A stretch of 64,000 bases of DNA. It comes from Candidatus Nezhaarchaeota archaeon (GTDB lineage: Archaea > Thermoproteota > Methanomethylicia > Nezhaarchaeales > WYZ-LMO8). A program made the translations under genes and the position numbers. Shown piece by piece: positions 41,413 through 51,752 of this stretch. How positions within the stretch are numbered: position 1 is the first letter of the stretch; every line of letters begins with the position of its first letter. The DNA lies in NCBI GenBank assembly GCA_025059375.1, contig JANXDO010000001.1, forward strand, positions 288,097 through 352,096. The letters are read 5' to 3'. Under the pieces are notes generated by a model. That model ran no database searches and had not been told where the DNA came from. It was given only the letters and a program-made list of their open reading frames with translations.

Positions 41413-42595
41413 GTGATTAGGAGGGCTTTCGTTCACTCAAACACCAAGAGGTACAAGAGACCTAATCCCACCATACAGCGAAGCCTTTAGGTTTGTAGAG
41501 TCTAAGCTCCTCGGGGTTTTCTCTTCGTGGGGTTATAGAGAGGTTAAGACCCCCTTATTCGAGTACTTTGATGTTCTATCAAGGGGCGTTGGCAAGGAGC
41601 TAATAAGGTCAATGTTTAAGGCTCAAGACGATGATGGTAACTTAATAGCCTTTAGGGCTGAGATGACAACTCCAGTTGCTAGGCTAGTATGCTCTAGTAT
41701 GCTCAATGAGGCAATGCCATTAAGGCTCTGCTACGTGAGTAATGTCATTAGGCTTAAGGAGAGACTGAGCGGTTATCTAAGAGAGTTTTGGCAAGCTGGT
41801 GTTGAACTAATAGGTCATGCAGGCGTTGACGCTGATGCTGAGGTCATAGCGCTAATGATCACCGTCTTGAAGGAACTTGGTCTAAAGGAGGTGAAGGTTG
41901 ACGTCGGCCATGCCGGGATGTTCAAGAGACTACTAACGCTAGCAGGGCTAAGGGAGGACGACGTCGAGAGAGTGAAGAACCTAGTCTTCATGAAGGACAC
42001 GTCAGGGCTCACCTCCACGCTTAAAAGCCTTGGTTGTAAGCCAGCACTGATAAGGGCATTTGAACTACTATGTAAGGTTCGTGGCATTGAGGTCTTAGAC
42101 GAGATCCTTAACATCCTAGATGACCAGGAGCTTGTAAAGCAAGCGGATAACATTAAGACTCTCTTCAAGTTATTGAAGTATTACGAGGTCCAAGACCATG
42201 TGACGCTAGACTTAAGCCTCATTAGGGGTCTCGACTACTACACCGGAATAATCTTTGAGTCCTATACGTCAACCTTTGGTAGAGCTCTTGGAGGTGGCGG
42301 TAGGTACGATGACCTAATAGAGTCGCTCATAGGTAAGAAGGTGGCAGCCACAGGGTTCGCTCTAGTGGTTGATTACCTCATTGAAGCGGTAGGTGTGGAG
42401 TCCATAACTCAAAACCTCATCAACAGGCGAGCCATAATAGTGCCTAGGAGCATGGAGAGCTATGGGGAGGCAGTATCCAGAGCTCGTGAGCTTAGGTCTC
42501 AGGGATTAACAGTTGAGCTTCACATGATAGGTGACGTTGATGGAGCAATGGCTAAGGCCAAGAAACTTCAAGCCGACGTCATCGTGGTGAGCTAG
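41413..42595 (+). CDS. hisZ: ATP phosphoribosyltransferase regulatory subunit HisZ, with an apparent frameshift near the start
   Basis: From 41438 on, the frame reads QTPRGTRDLIPPYSEAFRF and continues as a class II aminoacyl-tRNA-synthetase-like catalytic core (RAEMTTPVARL, LIRGLDYYTG, ALGGGGRYDDL) to the stop at 42595. The C-terminal anticodon-binding domain of HisRS is cut short after DVIVVS. With a short-form HisG directly after it, HisZ is favoured over HisS. In this frame no ATG, GTG or TTG precedes QTPRG after a TGA at 41414-41416. A GTG at 41413 behind GGGGGT starts another frame giving IRRAFVHSN, which joins the main frame if one base near 41443 is skipped. A one-base assembly error is the simplest explanation; true decay or recoding is possible. 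Confidence 0.72.
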
Positions 42596-43219
42596 TTGAG
42601 ACGTATTAGACTTGCCATTCCGAGTAAGGGGAGGCTTCAAAAGCCATCGCTTGATCTTCTCGCGCGAGCAGGCTTAAAGGTTAGCACGGAGAGCAGAACT
42701 TACATCACGAAGACTGATGATGTCGAAGTAGTCTTTGCGAGGGCTGCCGATATACCCGTCTATGTGCACTTCGGCGCCGTTGACATGGGGATTACGGGGC
42801 ACGACCTGGTCTTGGAGAGGGGAGTTGACGTATACGAGCTTTTAGACCTAGGCTTTGGATGGTGCAAGATGATCGTAGCGGTTCCAGTGCACTCAAACAT
42901 AAATAGCATATATGAACTCCCTCAAGGCTCACGTATTGCCACGAGCTTTCCAAGAATAACCTCGCACTACTTCAATAGCTTAGGGTTAAAGGTTGAGGTC
43001 GTGGAGGTTGAGGGCTCAGTAGAAGTAGCCCCTCACCTTGGCCTTGCTGATGCCATAGTTGATTTATCGTCAACGGGCAAGACTTTAAAGGAGAACAACC
43101 TCAAAGAGATAGCAGTCATCCTAGAGAGCACTGCTAGATTGATATGCAATAAGATCTCGTTTAGGGTTCGAGAAGATGAGGTAACTAGGATTGTTGAGAC
43201 ATTGAGGGAGCGTCTATGA
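42596..43219 (+). CDS. hisG: ATP phosphoribosyltransferase, short form
   Basis: HisG condenses ATP and PRPP in the first histidine step. The N-terminus IRLAIPSKGRLQKPSLDLLA and the FGAVDMGITGHDLVLERG segment are diagnostic; the GLADAIVDLSSTGKTLKEN segment binds PRPP. At 207 residues it lacks the C-terminal regulatory domain, so it should need HisZ, which precedes it. The TTG start directly follows the hisZ stop, with GGTGA 5 bases upstream. The stop overlaps hisD by four bases. Confidence 0.93.
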   Translation: MRRIRLAIPSKGRLQKPSLDLLARAGLKVSTESRTYITKTDDVEVVFARAADIPVYVHFGAVDMGITGHDLVLERGVDVYELLDLGFGWCKMIVAVPVHSNINSIYELPQGSRIATSFPRITSHYFNSLGLKVEVVEVEGSVEVAPHLGLADAIVDLSSTGKTLKENNLKEIAVILESTARLICNKISFRVREDEVTRIVETLRERL

Positions 43220-44490
43220 GGATAGTGGATTTAAGAGAGCAGAAGGTTGAGGTTACGAGGAGGATTAAGGATAGAGGCCTTGAGAGGTTCGAAGAGGCAC
43301 TCGAATCAGTCAAGCTCATAGTGAGTGATGTTAGGATTCGTGGAGATGAAGCTATTAAGCTCTACGAGAGGAGGTTCTCAAAAGTAGCATGTGACTATGA
43401 CATTAGGGTTTCGCGGGGAGAGATCGAGGACGCGTACAATCTAGTTGACGAGGACTTTATTGAAGCCTTGAAGGTGGCTATAGATGTGGTCAGGAGCTTC
43501 CACGAGGAGGAGAAGCCTAGGCCTTGGATCAAAGAGGTCATTAAGGGGGTTAAGGCTGGAATCATACCAAGACCAGTTGATATAGCTGGCATATACGTTC
43601 CAGGTGGTCGTGCGCCATACCCTTCATCCGTCATAATGACAGTGATTCCAGCACAAGTAGCTGGTGTGAGTAGGATAATTGCTTGCTCCCCTCCAGGGCC
43701 CGATGGGAGGTTAAACCACTTCACCCTAGTAGCTCTCAATGAGGTTGGTGTAAGAGAGATCTACAAGGTTGGCGGAGCTCAAGCCATAGCAGCCATGGCC
43801 TATGGGACCGAGAGCATACCTAAAGTTGACATTATAGCTGGTCCAGGAAACATCTACGTAACAGCAGCAAAGTACCTAGTCAGCAACATAGTCGGCATAG
43901 ATGTCTTAGCTGGTCCAAGTGAGTTACTAGTGGTAGCTGATGATAGTGTTGATTCAAGGCTAGTGGCGATAGACTTGGCATCGCAGGCAGAGCACGACCC
44001 ACTATCTCAGATAGCCTTGGCCTCAACGAGGCTAGACGTTATAGACAAAGTCATTAATGAACTGAAACCTCTAGCGCGTGAGAACTCAATAGTCAATGAA
44101 GTTGTGAACAAGTCCTTTATAGCTGCGCACGGTGATGTAGAGGACATAGTGGAGTTTGTCAATGCCTATGCCCCAGAGCACCTTCAACTAATGGTTTCAG
44201 ACCCATCAAAATACATTGAAAAGATAAGGTCTGCGGGCACAATTCTGGTTGGACCTAAGACCCCCACGGCTCTAAGCGATTACTGTGCGGGTCCGAGCCA
44301 CGTCCTACCAACAGGTGGTAGCTCTAAGTTCAGGAGCGGTCTCTCAACACTAACCTTCACCAAACTCATACACTACGTTGAGGTGGAGAAGCCTAGTAGA
44401 GAGGTCTATGAGGCAGCCAAGAAGCTTGCTGAAGCAGAGGGCTTCAAGTTTCACGCGGAAGCCATAAGGAGGAGGTTGAATGGGCTTTGA
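43216..44490 (+). CDS. hisD: Histidinol dehydrogenase
   Basis: HisD oxidises histidinol to histidine in two NAD-linked steps. The protein has AGIYVPGGRAPYPSSVIMT, then GAQAIAAMAYGTESIP, IAGPGNIYVTAAKYLV and AGPSELLVVAD, and the zinc-ligand segment QAEHDP. The length of 424 residues is normal. The ATGA overlap with hisG suggests translational coupling. HisC follows with an overlapping TTG start. Confidence 0.94.
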   Translation: MRIVDLREQKVEVTRRIKDRGLERFEEALESVKLIVSDVRIRGDEAIKLYERRFSKVACDYDIRVSRGEIEDAYNLVDEDFIEALKVAIDVVRSFHEEEKPRPWIKEVIKGVKAGIIPRPVDIAGIYVPGGRAPYPSSVIMTVIPAQVAGVSRIIACSPPGPDGRLNHFTLVALNEVGVREIYKVGGAQAIAAMAYGTESIPKVDIIAGPGNIYVTAAKYLVSNIVGIDVLAGPSELLVVADDSVDSRLVAIDLASQAEHDPLSQIALASTRLDVIDKVINELKPLARENSIVNEVVNKSFIAAHGDVEDIVEFVNAYAPEHLQLMVSDPSKYIEKIRSAGTILVGPKTPTALSDYCAGPSHVLPTGGSSKFRSGLSTLTFTKLIHYVEVEKPSREVYEAAKKLAEAEGFKFHAEAIRRRLNGL

Positions 44491-45560
44491 GCATTGAAGC
44501 CTACGTTAATCCATACGTAAAGAAGCTTAAGAGGTATGAGGTCAAGGAGACGACCTTAAAGCCTTTAGAAGCATATAAGCTAGACGCGAATGAGAACTTC
44601 GTCCTGGATGAGGAGTGGATTAGGGGGGTTGTTGAGAAGGCCATTAAGAAGGTGGATGTAAGGCTATACCCGCCGGCTTATGCCATGAAGGCCGTGAATG
44701 CCATAGCTGATTTCTTAGGGCTCTCAAGAGACAACATAATAGTTGATAATGGGAGTGACGCTATAATAGACCTTATAGCGAAGTGCTTTGTGGGTCGTGG
44801 AAGAGCAGTCATAGTCGAGCCGACCTTTGAAATGTACAGGTTCTACGTTGAAGCCATCGGCGGCATTGCTGAGAGCTTCAATATGAGCAGCAACTTCACA
44901 ATAGACGTAGAAGACCTTCTCGTTAAAGCTCGTGAAGCCAAAGCAATCTTCATAGCCTCACCAAACAACCCAACCGGGACTCAGCATCCAAGGGACGTCA
45001 TAGAGACAGTGATTGAGGGGTTTAAGGGGGTGGTGGTTATTGATGAAGCCTACTCAGACTTTGGAGACTTCAATTTAAAGGACCTGCCTTTGAAATATGA
45101 GAACGCCATAATCTTGAGGTCCTTCTCAAAGGTTGCTGGGCTAGCTGGGCTAAGGATTGGCTACGCCATAGTTAACAAGGCAGTTCACAACTTCATTAGC
45201 AACCTTCAATCCCCATACTCTGTAAACTCGATAGCTCAAGAGGTTGTCTGCTTTATCCTAGAGAATTGGACCATCGTAAAGGAGGCTGTGGAGAAGATTA
45301 AGGCAGAGAGGGCTAGAGTGTTTAGAGAACTATTGTCGATTAAAGGTGTGAGGCCTTACGACTCAAGGGCCAACTTCATATTATTCAAGGTTGAAGGCAT
45401 GAGCTCGGCAGAGTTAACTGAGAAGCTAGCCTTAAAGGGCTTTTACGTCAGGGAGAGGAGCGCAGACCCTATCCTGAAGAATTGTATAAGGGTGACGATA
45501 GGACCTAAGGACGTGAATGATAAGTTCTTAAGCGCATTAAGTGAGATACTAGAGTCGTGA
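44487..45560 (+). CDS. hisC: Histidinol-phosphate aminotransferase
   Basis: A fold-type I PLP aminotransferase of 357 residues. LDANENFVL begins the fold, SPNNPTGTQ and VVIDEAYSDF follow, and ILRSFSKVAGLAGLRIGY carries the PLP lysine. It converts imidazole acetol phosphate to histidinol phosphate. The TTG start overlaps the hisD stop, and GGAGGT lies 10 bases upstream. A 66-base gap to hisB follows. Confidence 0.92.
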   Translation: MSIEAYVNPYVKKLKRYEVKETTLKPLEAYKLDANENFVLDEEWIRGVVEKAIKKVDVRLYPPAYAMKAVNAIADFLGLSRDNIIVDNGSDAIIDLIAKCFVGRGRAVIVEPTFEMYRFYVEAIGGIAESFNMSSNFTIDVEDLLVKAREAKAIFIASPNNPTGTQHPRDVIETVIEGFKGVVVIDEAYSDFGDFNLKDLPLKYENAIILRSFSKVAGLAGLRIGYAIVNKAVHNFISNLQSPYSVNSIAQEVVCFILENWTIVKEAVEKIKAERARVFRELLSIKGVRPYDSRANFILFKVEGMSSAELTEKLALKGFYVRERSADPILKNCIRVTIGPKDVNDKFLSALSEILES

Positions 45561-45626
45561 GATTAAGCTACTTCTGAAGAAAACCTTTATGACTTATCTC
45601 TGAAATAGTGTGCTGGAGGATTGAAC

Positions 45627-46199
45627 GTGAGAAGGGCCAAGGTTGAGAAGAAGACCTTAGAGACTCACATCGAGGTGGAAGTCAACATTGATGGATCCGG
45701 TTTATGTGAGGTTGAGACGGGCTTTCTACTTCTAGATCACATGCTCAGGACTCTAGCATTTCACAGCTCCATTGACCTAAACGTTAAGGTTATTGAGGGC
45801 GACTTGGAGCACCACATTGCTGAAGATATTGGATTAGCACTCGGCGAAGCAATAGCAAAAGCACTTGGTGAGAGGGAGGGTATTGCTAGGTTTGGATGGG
45901 CCCTTGTGCCGATGGATGAAGCTCTCGCACTAGTCGCTTTAGATCTATCGAGTAGACCCTCACCCCATATAGATCTAGGTTTAAAGGACAATTATGTTGA
46001 GGACATGAAGGTCGAGGACCTTGAACACTTCTTAAGGTCCATGGCGACCTCAGCCAGAATGTCAATGCACGTGAAGATCTTGAGCGGAGAGAATGACCAT
46101 CACAAGGTAGAAGCAGTATTTAAGGCTATCGCACTGGCTCTAAGACAAGCCGTAGCTATAAGTCGCAGTGGCATTCCCAGCTTGAAGGGCTTAATGTAG
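45627..46199 (+). CDS. hisB: Imidazoleglycerol-phosphate dehydratase
   Basis: The metal-binding motifs FLLDHMLRTLAFHS, HHIAEDIGLALGEA, and the C-terminal NDHHKVEAVFKAIALALR are complete. The enzyme dehydrates imidazole glycerol phosphate to imidazole acetol phosphate. GTG 45627 is chosen because GGAGGA ends 6 bases before it; a TTG at 45621 abuts the same site. It lacks the fused phosphatase of some bacteria. Confidence 0.94.
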   Translation: MRRAKVEKKTLETHIEVEVNIDGSGLCEVETGFLLLDHMLRTLAFHSSIDLNVKVIEGDLEHHIAEDIGLALGEAIAKALGEREGIARFGWALVPMDEALALVALDLSSRPSPHIDLGLKDNYVEDMKVEDLEHFLRSMATSARMSMHVKILSGENDHHKVEAVFKAIALALRQAVAISRSGIPSLKGLM

Positions 46200-46210
46200 T
46201 GGTGTGCTCC

Positions 46211-46819
46211 ATGGTGACAATAGCGATCATAGATTATGGGGCCGGCAATTTAAGGAGCGTTAAAAGGGCTTTTGAGAAAGTAGGTGCAACGGTATCAGTA
46301 ACCCTTAAACCAGAGGACATAGCGATGGCTGATGCCATAGTACTGCCAGGTGTTGGCTCATTTAAGAGTGCTATGGAGAACCTTAAGCCTATAATTCAGC
46401 TACTATATGAGTCGATGAGAGAAGGAAAGCCGATGCTAGGTATATGTCTAGGCCTTCACCTATACTTTGAGTGGAGCGAGGAGGGATGGGTGAAGGGGCT
46501 AAGCTTCATTGAAGGGTACGTAGATAGACTTCCAAATAACGTCAAAGTCCCGCACATGGGGTGGAACACAATTAAGGTAGAGAAAGCTAGTCCATTAATT
46601 GATAACGTACCTAGTGGAGCTTACGTCTACTTCGTCCACTCTTACAAGGTTAATATGCACGATAACCGGAGTGTGATCGCAACAACCAACTATGGCGTTG
46701 AGTTTCCATCCATAATTGACGTCAAATCACAGATCTTTGGGACACAGTTTCATCCAGAGAAGAGTGGCAAGATAGGTTTAACGATGTTAAAGAACTTTGT
46801 CGAGTTAATTAGGCGGTGA
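46211..46819 (+). CDS. hisH: Imidazole glycerol phosphate synthase, glutamine amidotransferase subunit
   Basis: The class I amidotransferase triad is present: the cysteine in MLGICLGLHLYF, and the His and Glu in GTQFHPEKSGKIG. IIDYGAGNLRSVKRAF opens the protein. HisH supplies ammonia to HisF. ATG 46211 has GGTG 6 bases upstream; the frame opens at 46199, touching the hisB stop. Its partner hisF is two genes further, with hisA between. Confidence 0.93.
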   Translation: MVTIAIIDYGAGNLRSVKRAFEKVGATVSVTLKPEDIAMADAIVLPGVGSFKSAMENLKPIIQLLYESMREGKPMLGICLGLHLYFEWSEEGWVKGLSFIEGYVDRLPNNVKVPHMGWNTIKVEKASPLIDNVPSGAYVYFVHSYKVNMHDNRSVIATTNYGVEFPSIIDVKSQIFGTQFHPEKSGKIGLTMLKNFVELIRR

Positions 46820-46823
46820 TAAT

Positions 46824-47543
46824 TTGAAAATCATCCCGTCCATAGACATTGTGAGTAAGAGGGTGGCTCGACTCTACATGGGCGACATCAGCAAGACGAC
46901 GGTGTACCAAATTAAGCCAATAGATGCTCTAAGGCGTTGGGAGCGAGAGGGTGCCGAGATAATTCACTTAGTTGATATAGATGCTGCCTACGGTAGAGGT
47001 AGCAACATGGAGACCATACTTCACTTGATATCTGAAGCAAGCGTGGAAGTGCAGGTTGCCGGTGGCATTAGAAGCTTGGATAAGGCGCTCATGCTTATAG
47101 AGTCTGGGGCAGCTAGAGTGGTCATAGGCACTATCTTCATAGAGAAGCCAGAAATAACTGAGGATATGATTAGACAGCTAGGTAGTGATAAGTTGATAGT
47201 TGCCTTGGATCACTATGAGGGTAGAGTAGCCATTAGGGGCTGGGAGAAGATAACCGATAGACTGCTTATTGATGAGGCTAAGAGAGCCAAGGAGATGGGC
47301 TTTAAATGGATACTGGTCTCGTCAATTACAAGAGATGGAACCTTAGCTGGGATAGATGATAGGTATGTTGAGCTGGTCGCTAAAATGGGAGAACTTAACG
47401 TCATAGCTGCTGGAGGGGTTTCAAGTATTGAGGATGTTGAGAAGGCGAAGAAGGCTGGAGCATACGGCTTAATAATTGGTAGAGCTCTCTATGATGGGCT
47501 AATAGATCTTAAGGAGGCAATAAAGGTAGGGAAGGACTGTTAG
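46824..47543 (+). CDS. hisA: ProFAR isomerase HisA
   Basis: The TIM barrel has [19 protein letters not shown] at the start, [21 protein letters not shown] in the phosphate-binding region and [18 protein letters not shown] at the second phosphate site. It isomerises ProFAR to PRFAR in histidine synthesis. Compared with HisF it lacks the catalytic pattern of that enzyme. TTG 46824 follows GGTGAT by 3 bases, and lies 4 bases after the hisH stop. Confidence 0.92.
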   Translation: MKIIPSIDIVSKRVARLYMGDISKTTVYQIKPIDALRRWEREGAEIIHLVDIDAAYGRGSNMETILHLISEASVEVQVAGGIRSLDKALMLIESGAARVVIGTIFIEKPEITEDMIRQLGSDKLIVALDHYEGRVAIRGWEKITDRLLIDEAKRAKEMGFKWILVSSITRDGTLAGIDDRYVELVAKMGELNVIAAGGVSSIEDVEKAKKAGAYGLIIGRALYDGLIDLKEAIKVGKDC

Positions 47544-47551
47544 GTGTTAAT

Positions 47552-48361
47552 ATGTTAACTAAGAGGATCATACCCTGCCTTGACGTCAAGTGGGGGCGAG
47601 TAGTCAAGGGGGTCAAGTTCGTAAATCTACGCGATGCCGGCGACCCAGTTGAGCTGGCTTCTTACTATGAAGATCAAGAAGCAGATGAAGTTGTGTTCCT
47701 GGACATAACTGCCTCCTACGAGGGGAGAAAGACGCTAATGGAGGTGGTCAAGCGAACATCCGACGTCCTTAGCATACCGTTCACGGTAGGAGGGGGTATC
47801 AGGGACATAAACGATATTAGGGACCTTCTCGTAGCTGGAGCCGACAAGGTGTCGATAAACACGGCTGCCGTTATGAACCCCCAGCTAATTAGAGATTCTG
47901 CGGATGCTTTTGGTTCTCAATGCATCGTTGTCGCGATAGACGCTAAGAGGGTACTTAAGAGGGAGAGGCCCAGTCCTCAAGGCCTCTACGTTGAGTCCAA
48001 CGAGGGAGAGGTTTGGTGGGAGGTCTACATCTATGGTGGTAGACGACCAACTGGGATCGATGCTATATGGTGGGCTAAGAAGGTAGCCGAGCTTGGTGCT
48101 GGAGAAATACTACTAACTAGCATTGACAAGGACGGCACAACGGATGGTTACGATCTCGAGCTTACAAGGACAATCTCCGAAGCAGTCAATATACCAGTTA
48201 TTGCGAGTGGAGGGGCGGGGAACCCTCACCATATCTATGAGGCACTAACGGTGGGTAAGGCTGATGCCGCGCTAGCGGCTTCCATATTTCACTTCGGGCT
48301 ATACACAATAATGGATGTGAAGAAGTACTTAGCTGAGAGAGGAGTTCCAGTAAGGCTTTAA
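47552..48361 (+). CDS. hisF: Imidazole glycerol phosphate synthase, cyclase subunit
   Basis: The TIM-barrel protein begins [20 protein letters not shown] and shows [35 protein letters not shown] and [12 protein letters not shown] with the catalytic Asp residues. It cyclises PRFAR with HisH-supplied ammonia to imidazole glycerol phosphate and AICAR. ATG 47552 follows AGGTG by 5 bases. This is the last gene of the operon; hisI and hisE are not found here. Confidence 0.94.
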   Translation: MLTKRIIPCLDVKWGRVVKGVKFVNLRDAGDPVELASYYEDQEADEVVFLDITASYEGRKTLMEVVKRTSDVLSIPFTVGGGIRDINDIRDLLVAGADKVSINTAAVMNPQLIRDSADAFGSQCIVVAIDAKRVLKRERPSPQGLYVESNEGEVWWEVYIYGGRRPTGIDAIWWAKKVAELGAGEILLTSIDKDGTTDGYDLELTRTISEAVNIPVIASGGAGNPHHIYEALTVGKADAALAASIFHFGLYTIMDVKKYLAERGVPVRL

Positions 48362-48484
48362 CACCTATTAATCTACTCACATGCTAAAACATTTACTACT
48401 GAGTACTGCAATGCCAATGAACTCTAAAGCTATTGCTTCACCCCTAGTCGCGTTACTGAGCTCCAGTTGATATTAAAGCGAACC

Positions 48485-49798
48485 TTAAATCTTCAGCTTT
48501 TCGATGAGTTTATAGGCTGGCGAGCCATCAAAGCAGTACTTAACCTCCTGGTAGTCTTGCATGAACTTTACAACCTCTTTCCTCACCTCTGACGGGTCCC
48601 TCCTCCTCAAAAGTACATCTTCAATCTTCTCAGCTATGAAGTTCATCTCGCTCTTTCCCATCCCTAGCCTAGTAACCTCTTGAACACCAAGCCTCAAACC
48701 ACTTGGATTGTTAACTCTCTTAGGGTCATCCCATGGGAGCAAGTTCATGTTGGTTATTATGTTTGCCTCTTCAAGCATCTTGGATGCTCGCTTACCCCCA
48801 CCTAGCTCCGTAACGTCAATCACTATCTGATGCGAGGATGTGAAGCCCTTATGTGGACACAGAACCCTGAACCCTCTGTCGTACAGTGACCTTGCTAACT
48901 CTCTAGAGTTTTCTACCGTTGCCTTAGCATAGGCAGCCCCATACTCGATCATCTCCGTTAGTGACACGGCTAAAGCAGCTACTCTATGCAGATGGTGGTT
49001 ACTAATTAAGCCCGGGAAGAGGGCTCTTTCTATCCTCTCCATGGCCTCCTCATTGTTTGATAGCACTATACCTCCCTGAGGGCCTGGAAACGTCTTGTGT
49101 GTGCTACCCATGAGTACTAGCGCGCCTTCGGCTAAGGGGTCTTGAAACTCTCCTCCAGCTATTAGCCCCAAGACATGGGAGCCATCGTAAACCACATGAC
49201 CTCCAAACTTCGCGACCTCTTTGCTAAGTTCCCTCACTGGATGGGGGAATAGGAAGAGGCTTGCTCCTAGGACTACTAGCTTAGGCTTAACCTTAGCTAT
49301 AACGTCTACTGCCCTATTAACATCTACGTTCATCTCGTTGACATCAAATGGCAAGTCGACAACTGAAAGCCCTATAATGCCAGCAGCCCCTATTTCTGCG
49401 AAGCTTATGTGACCTCCACAAGGTATGCTCAATCCCACGATGGTATCTCCAGCCCTCGTTAAAGCTGAGAACACAGCTAAGTTGGATATGGTCCCTGAGA
49501 TGGGCTTCACGGAAGCAAACCTACACTTGAAAAGTGTCTTAGCTAACTCTATGGCTATGACCTCAACTTCATCTATGTAGCGAGTTCCACAGTAGTACCT
49601 CTTATACGGTTTTCCCTCAGCGTACCTATGGCCGAAATCCGACATTAAGACAAGCCTGACATACTTGCTGGTAACATTCTCGCTAGGGATGAGATTTAAG
49701 CATGACGACCTCCACGAGTCATGAGCCTTAGTGAGCTCAAGCACCTTAGACAGAAACTCAAAGCTACTCATTGACTGTTCAACTGATAACAATACCAA
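48485..49798 (-). CDS. glyA: Serine hydroxymethyltransferase
   Basis: The PLP lysine lies in VLMGSTHKTFPGPQGG, and LIPSENVTSKYVRLV begins the fold. The cofactor site and folate-type site residues are conserved across the GlyA family. It interconverts serine and glycine and passes a C1 unit to tetrahydromethanopterin or tetrahydrofolate; mptG in the window favours the former. The 437-residue length is normal. It is convergent with the histidine operon. The N-terminal nine residues may precede the true start. Confidence 0.92.
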   Translation of the reverse strand: MVLLSVEQSMSSFEFLSKVLELTKAHDSWRSSCLNLIPSENVTSKYVRLVLMSDFGHRYAEGKPYKRYYCGTRYIDEVEVIAIELAKTLFKCRFASVKPISGTISNLAVFSALTRAGDTIVGLSIPCGGHISFAEIGAAGIIGLSVVDLPFDVNEMNVDVNRAVDVIAKVKPKLVVLGASLFLFPHPVRELSKEVAKFGGHVVYDGSHVLGLIAGGEFQDPLAEGALVLMGSTHKTFPGPQGGIVLSNNEEAMERIERALFPGLISNHHLHRVAALAVSLTEMIEYGAAYAKATVENSRELARSLYDRGFRVLCPHKGFTSSHQIVIDVTELGGGKRASKMLEEANIITNMNLLPWDDPKRVNNPSGLRLGVQEVTRLGMGKSEMNFIAEKIEDVLLRRRDPSEVRKEVVKFMQDYQEVKYCFDGSPAYKLIEKLKI

Positions 49799-49929
49799 TT
49801 AACAGGTTATGAGTCTTACGGCTCGATTAAGCTTCAAGAGCATAGAGTATACGGGGAAAGCTCATGTGTGAACAATGAATGCTGCAACTGAGTGAGAATT
49901 GCATGGCGCGTGCGAAGTACTTTGTGAAC

Positions 49930-51480
49930 TCACTCCCACTCTATGGTTGCTGGTGGCTTGTTCGTAATGTCATAAACGACCCTAACGACCTCCGGTATCT
50001 CGTTAGTTATCCTTGTTGAAATCCTTTCCAGGACTTCGTATGGGATTTTAGCAAAGCTTGCCGTCATCGCCTCCCTACTCTCAACTATCCTAATGGCCAC
50101 GGTGTAGCCGTAAGCCCTAGCATCACCCTTAACTCCAGTACTCTTGGTGTCAGTTAAGACTGCAAAGTACTGCCATAAACCTCTCGCTAACCCAGCACCT
50201 TCGATCTCTTCTCTGACGATTTTATCAGCCTTCCTGGCGATCCTAATCTTCTCCTCAGTTACTTCACCTACGATCCTGACGGCTAGGCCTGGTCCCGGAA
50301 AAGGCTGCCGATGAACTATGTGATCCGGTAAACCTACCTTCTCAGCTATGACTCTTACCTCATCCTTGTAGAGGTCCTTAAGGGGCTCCACTATCTTCTT
50401 AAACTCTATCTTCAATGGCAGACCAGCAACATTATGGTGAGTCTTTATCTTATCAGAGAACCTCCTAAAGCCTGACTCTATTCTATCAGGATATATCGTC
50501 CCCTGAAGTAGGTATTCCGCACTTACATTTCGCGCAACCTCTTCAAATACTCTTATAAATTCTTCGCCTATGATCTTGCGCTTTAACTCTGGGTCTACGA
50601 TACCCTTAAGCCTCCTAAGAAACCTCTCCTTGGCATCTACAAATATGAAATTCTTTATTACCTTGCTAAAGAACTCCCTTACCTGCTCAGGCTCGCCCTC
50701 CCTCATGAATCCATGGTCGACGAAGACGGCATAGAGCCTATCACCTATTGCCCTAGCTGCAAGCATAGCCGTAGTACTTGAATCTATGCCTCCACTCAAG
50801 GCTATGATTGCCTTGCCCTCACCGATCTCTCTACGTATCTCATCTACAGCTCTCTCTATGAAGTCCTCCATCCTCCACTCAGCTTTACACCTACAAACAT
50901 TAAACACGAAGTTTTCGAGGACCTTCATGCCCTTATCGGTGTGGACAACTTCAGGATGCCACTGAACCCCATATATTGGCTTCTCAACGTGCTTGAAGGC
51001 AGCCACTGGACATAAATCTGTATGAGCAAGCACTTTGAAGCTGCTCGGTAAGCTTGTAACCGTATCTCCATGGCTCATCCAGACCCTCTCCACCCTATCC
51101 AGACCTTCAAGTATATCGTTAAAGTCATCTACGTAGGCGTAGGTTGCCCCGTATTCCCCCTTGCCTAAAGCCTCAACCTTACCGCCAAGCGTGTATGCTA
51201 AGAGCTGATGTCCATAGCATATCCCGAGTATCGGTAAGCCAAGCCCTAAAAGCCTAAAGTCCAATTTAGGCGATGCATCCAATCGGACACTCGAAGGTCC
51301 ACCCGATAGTATGAGGCCCTTAACCTCGAGATTACGAGGTAGCGCCTTTATTTCATCGTAAGCTGACCCTCCATGGACAACCTCTGAATAAACTCCTACT
51401 TCCCTAACCCTTCTCGCTATGAGGTGGGCGTACTGCCCACCATAGTCAACAACTACAATGCAATCCATGTTCTCAACCAA
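49930..51480 (-). CDS. guaA: GMP synthase, single-chain
   Basis: The glutamine amidotransferase half has [15 protein letters not shown] (catalytic Cys) and [12 protein letters not shown]. The ATP-pyrophosphatase half has [16 protein letters not shown], and the end carries the dimerisation domain with [15 protein letters not shown]. It makes GMP from XMP. Both halves are fused in 516 residues, as in bacteria; many archaea have them as separate genes. The small winged-helix gene and cobT lie upstream on the same strand. Confidence 0.93.
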   Translation of the reverse strand: MVENMDCIVVVDYGGQYAHLIARRVREVGVYSEVVHGGSAYDEIKALPRNLEVKGLILSGGPSSVRLDASPKLDFRLLGLGLPILGICYGHQLLAYTLGGKVEALGKGEYGATYAYVDDFNDILEGLDRVERVWMSHGDTVTSLPSSFKVLAHTDLCPVAAFKHVEKPIYGVQWHPEVVHTDKGMKVLENFVFNVCRCKAEWRMEDFIERAVDEIRREIGEGKAIIALSGGIDSSTTAMLAARAIGDRLYAVFVDHGFMREGEPEQVREFFSKVIKNFIFVDAKERFLRRLKGIVDPELKRKIIGEEFIRVFEEVARNVSAEYLLQGTIYPDRIESGFRRFSDKIKTHHNVAGLPLKIEFKKIVEPLKDLYKDEVRVIAEKVGLPDHIVHRQPFPGPGLAVRIVGEVTEEKIRIARKADKIVREEIEGAGLARGLWQYFAVLTDTKSTGVKGDARAYGYTVAIRIVESREAMTASFAKIPYEVLERISTRITNEIPEVVRVVYDITNKPPATIEWE

Positions 51481-51509
51481 GCTTAAAAATGGGGAAAAGA
51501 GGGGGAACG

Positions 51510-51698
51510 TCAGCCTTTAGGTTTATAGGTTTTCCTACAACCTCTCATCTCCACGACTACCTCTCCAGTGGTTTCAAGCTGGTTAAGGAGCTTCGCCGCT
51601 TTAGCCTTGCTTAAGCCTGCAAGCTCAGCTATCTTAGTCGCTGGCAAGCCCTTAGGATTCTGCTTCAAAACTTCTTTAATTTTCTCAACTTCAGACAT
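51510..51698 (-). CDS. Small winged-helix DNA-binding protein
   Basis: The 62-residue protein has a helix-turn-helix: [20 protein letters not shown], followed by [17 protein letters not shown], a typical winged-helix wing. Residues near the end are basic. I begin it at ATG 51698; the frame opens at 51740 in a less protein-like stretch. Single-domain regulators of this type are common in archaea. The gene lies 29 bases before guaA on the same strand and may regulate it or itself. Confidence 0.65.
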   Translation of the reverse strand: MSEVEKIKEVLKQNPKGLPATKIAELAGLSKAKAAKLLNQLETTGEVVVEMRGCRKTYKPKG

Positions 51699-51752
51699 AG
51701 CGTCACCCACAATACTCTTAATAAGCATGTATGAGTTCAAACATTTAAAGCC

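Noticed and set aside
41413-42595. Histidyl-tRNA synthetase instead of HisZ
   Set aside because: The C-terminal anticodon-binding domain is truncated and a short-form HisG that requires HisZ follows directly.
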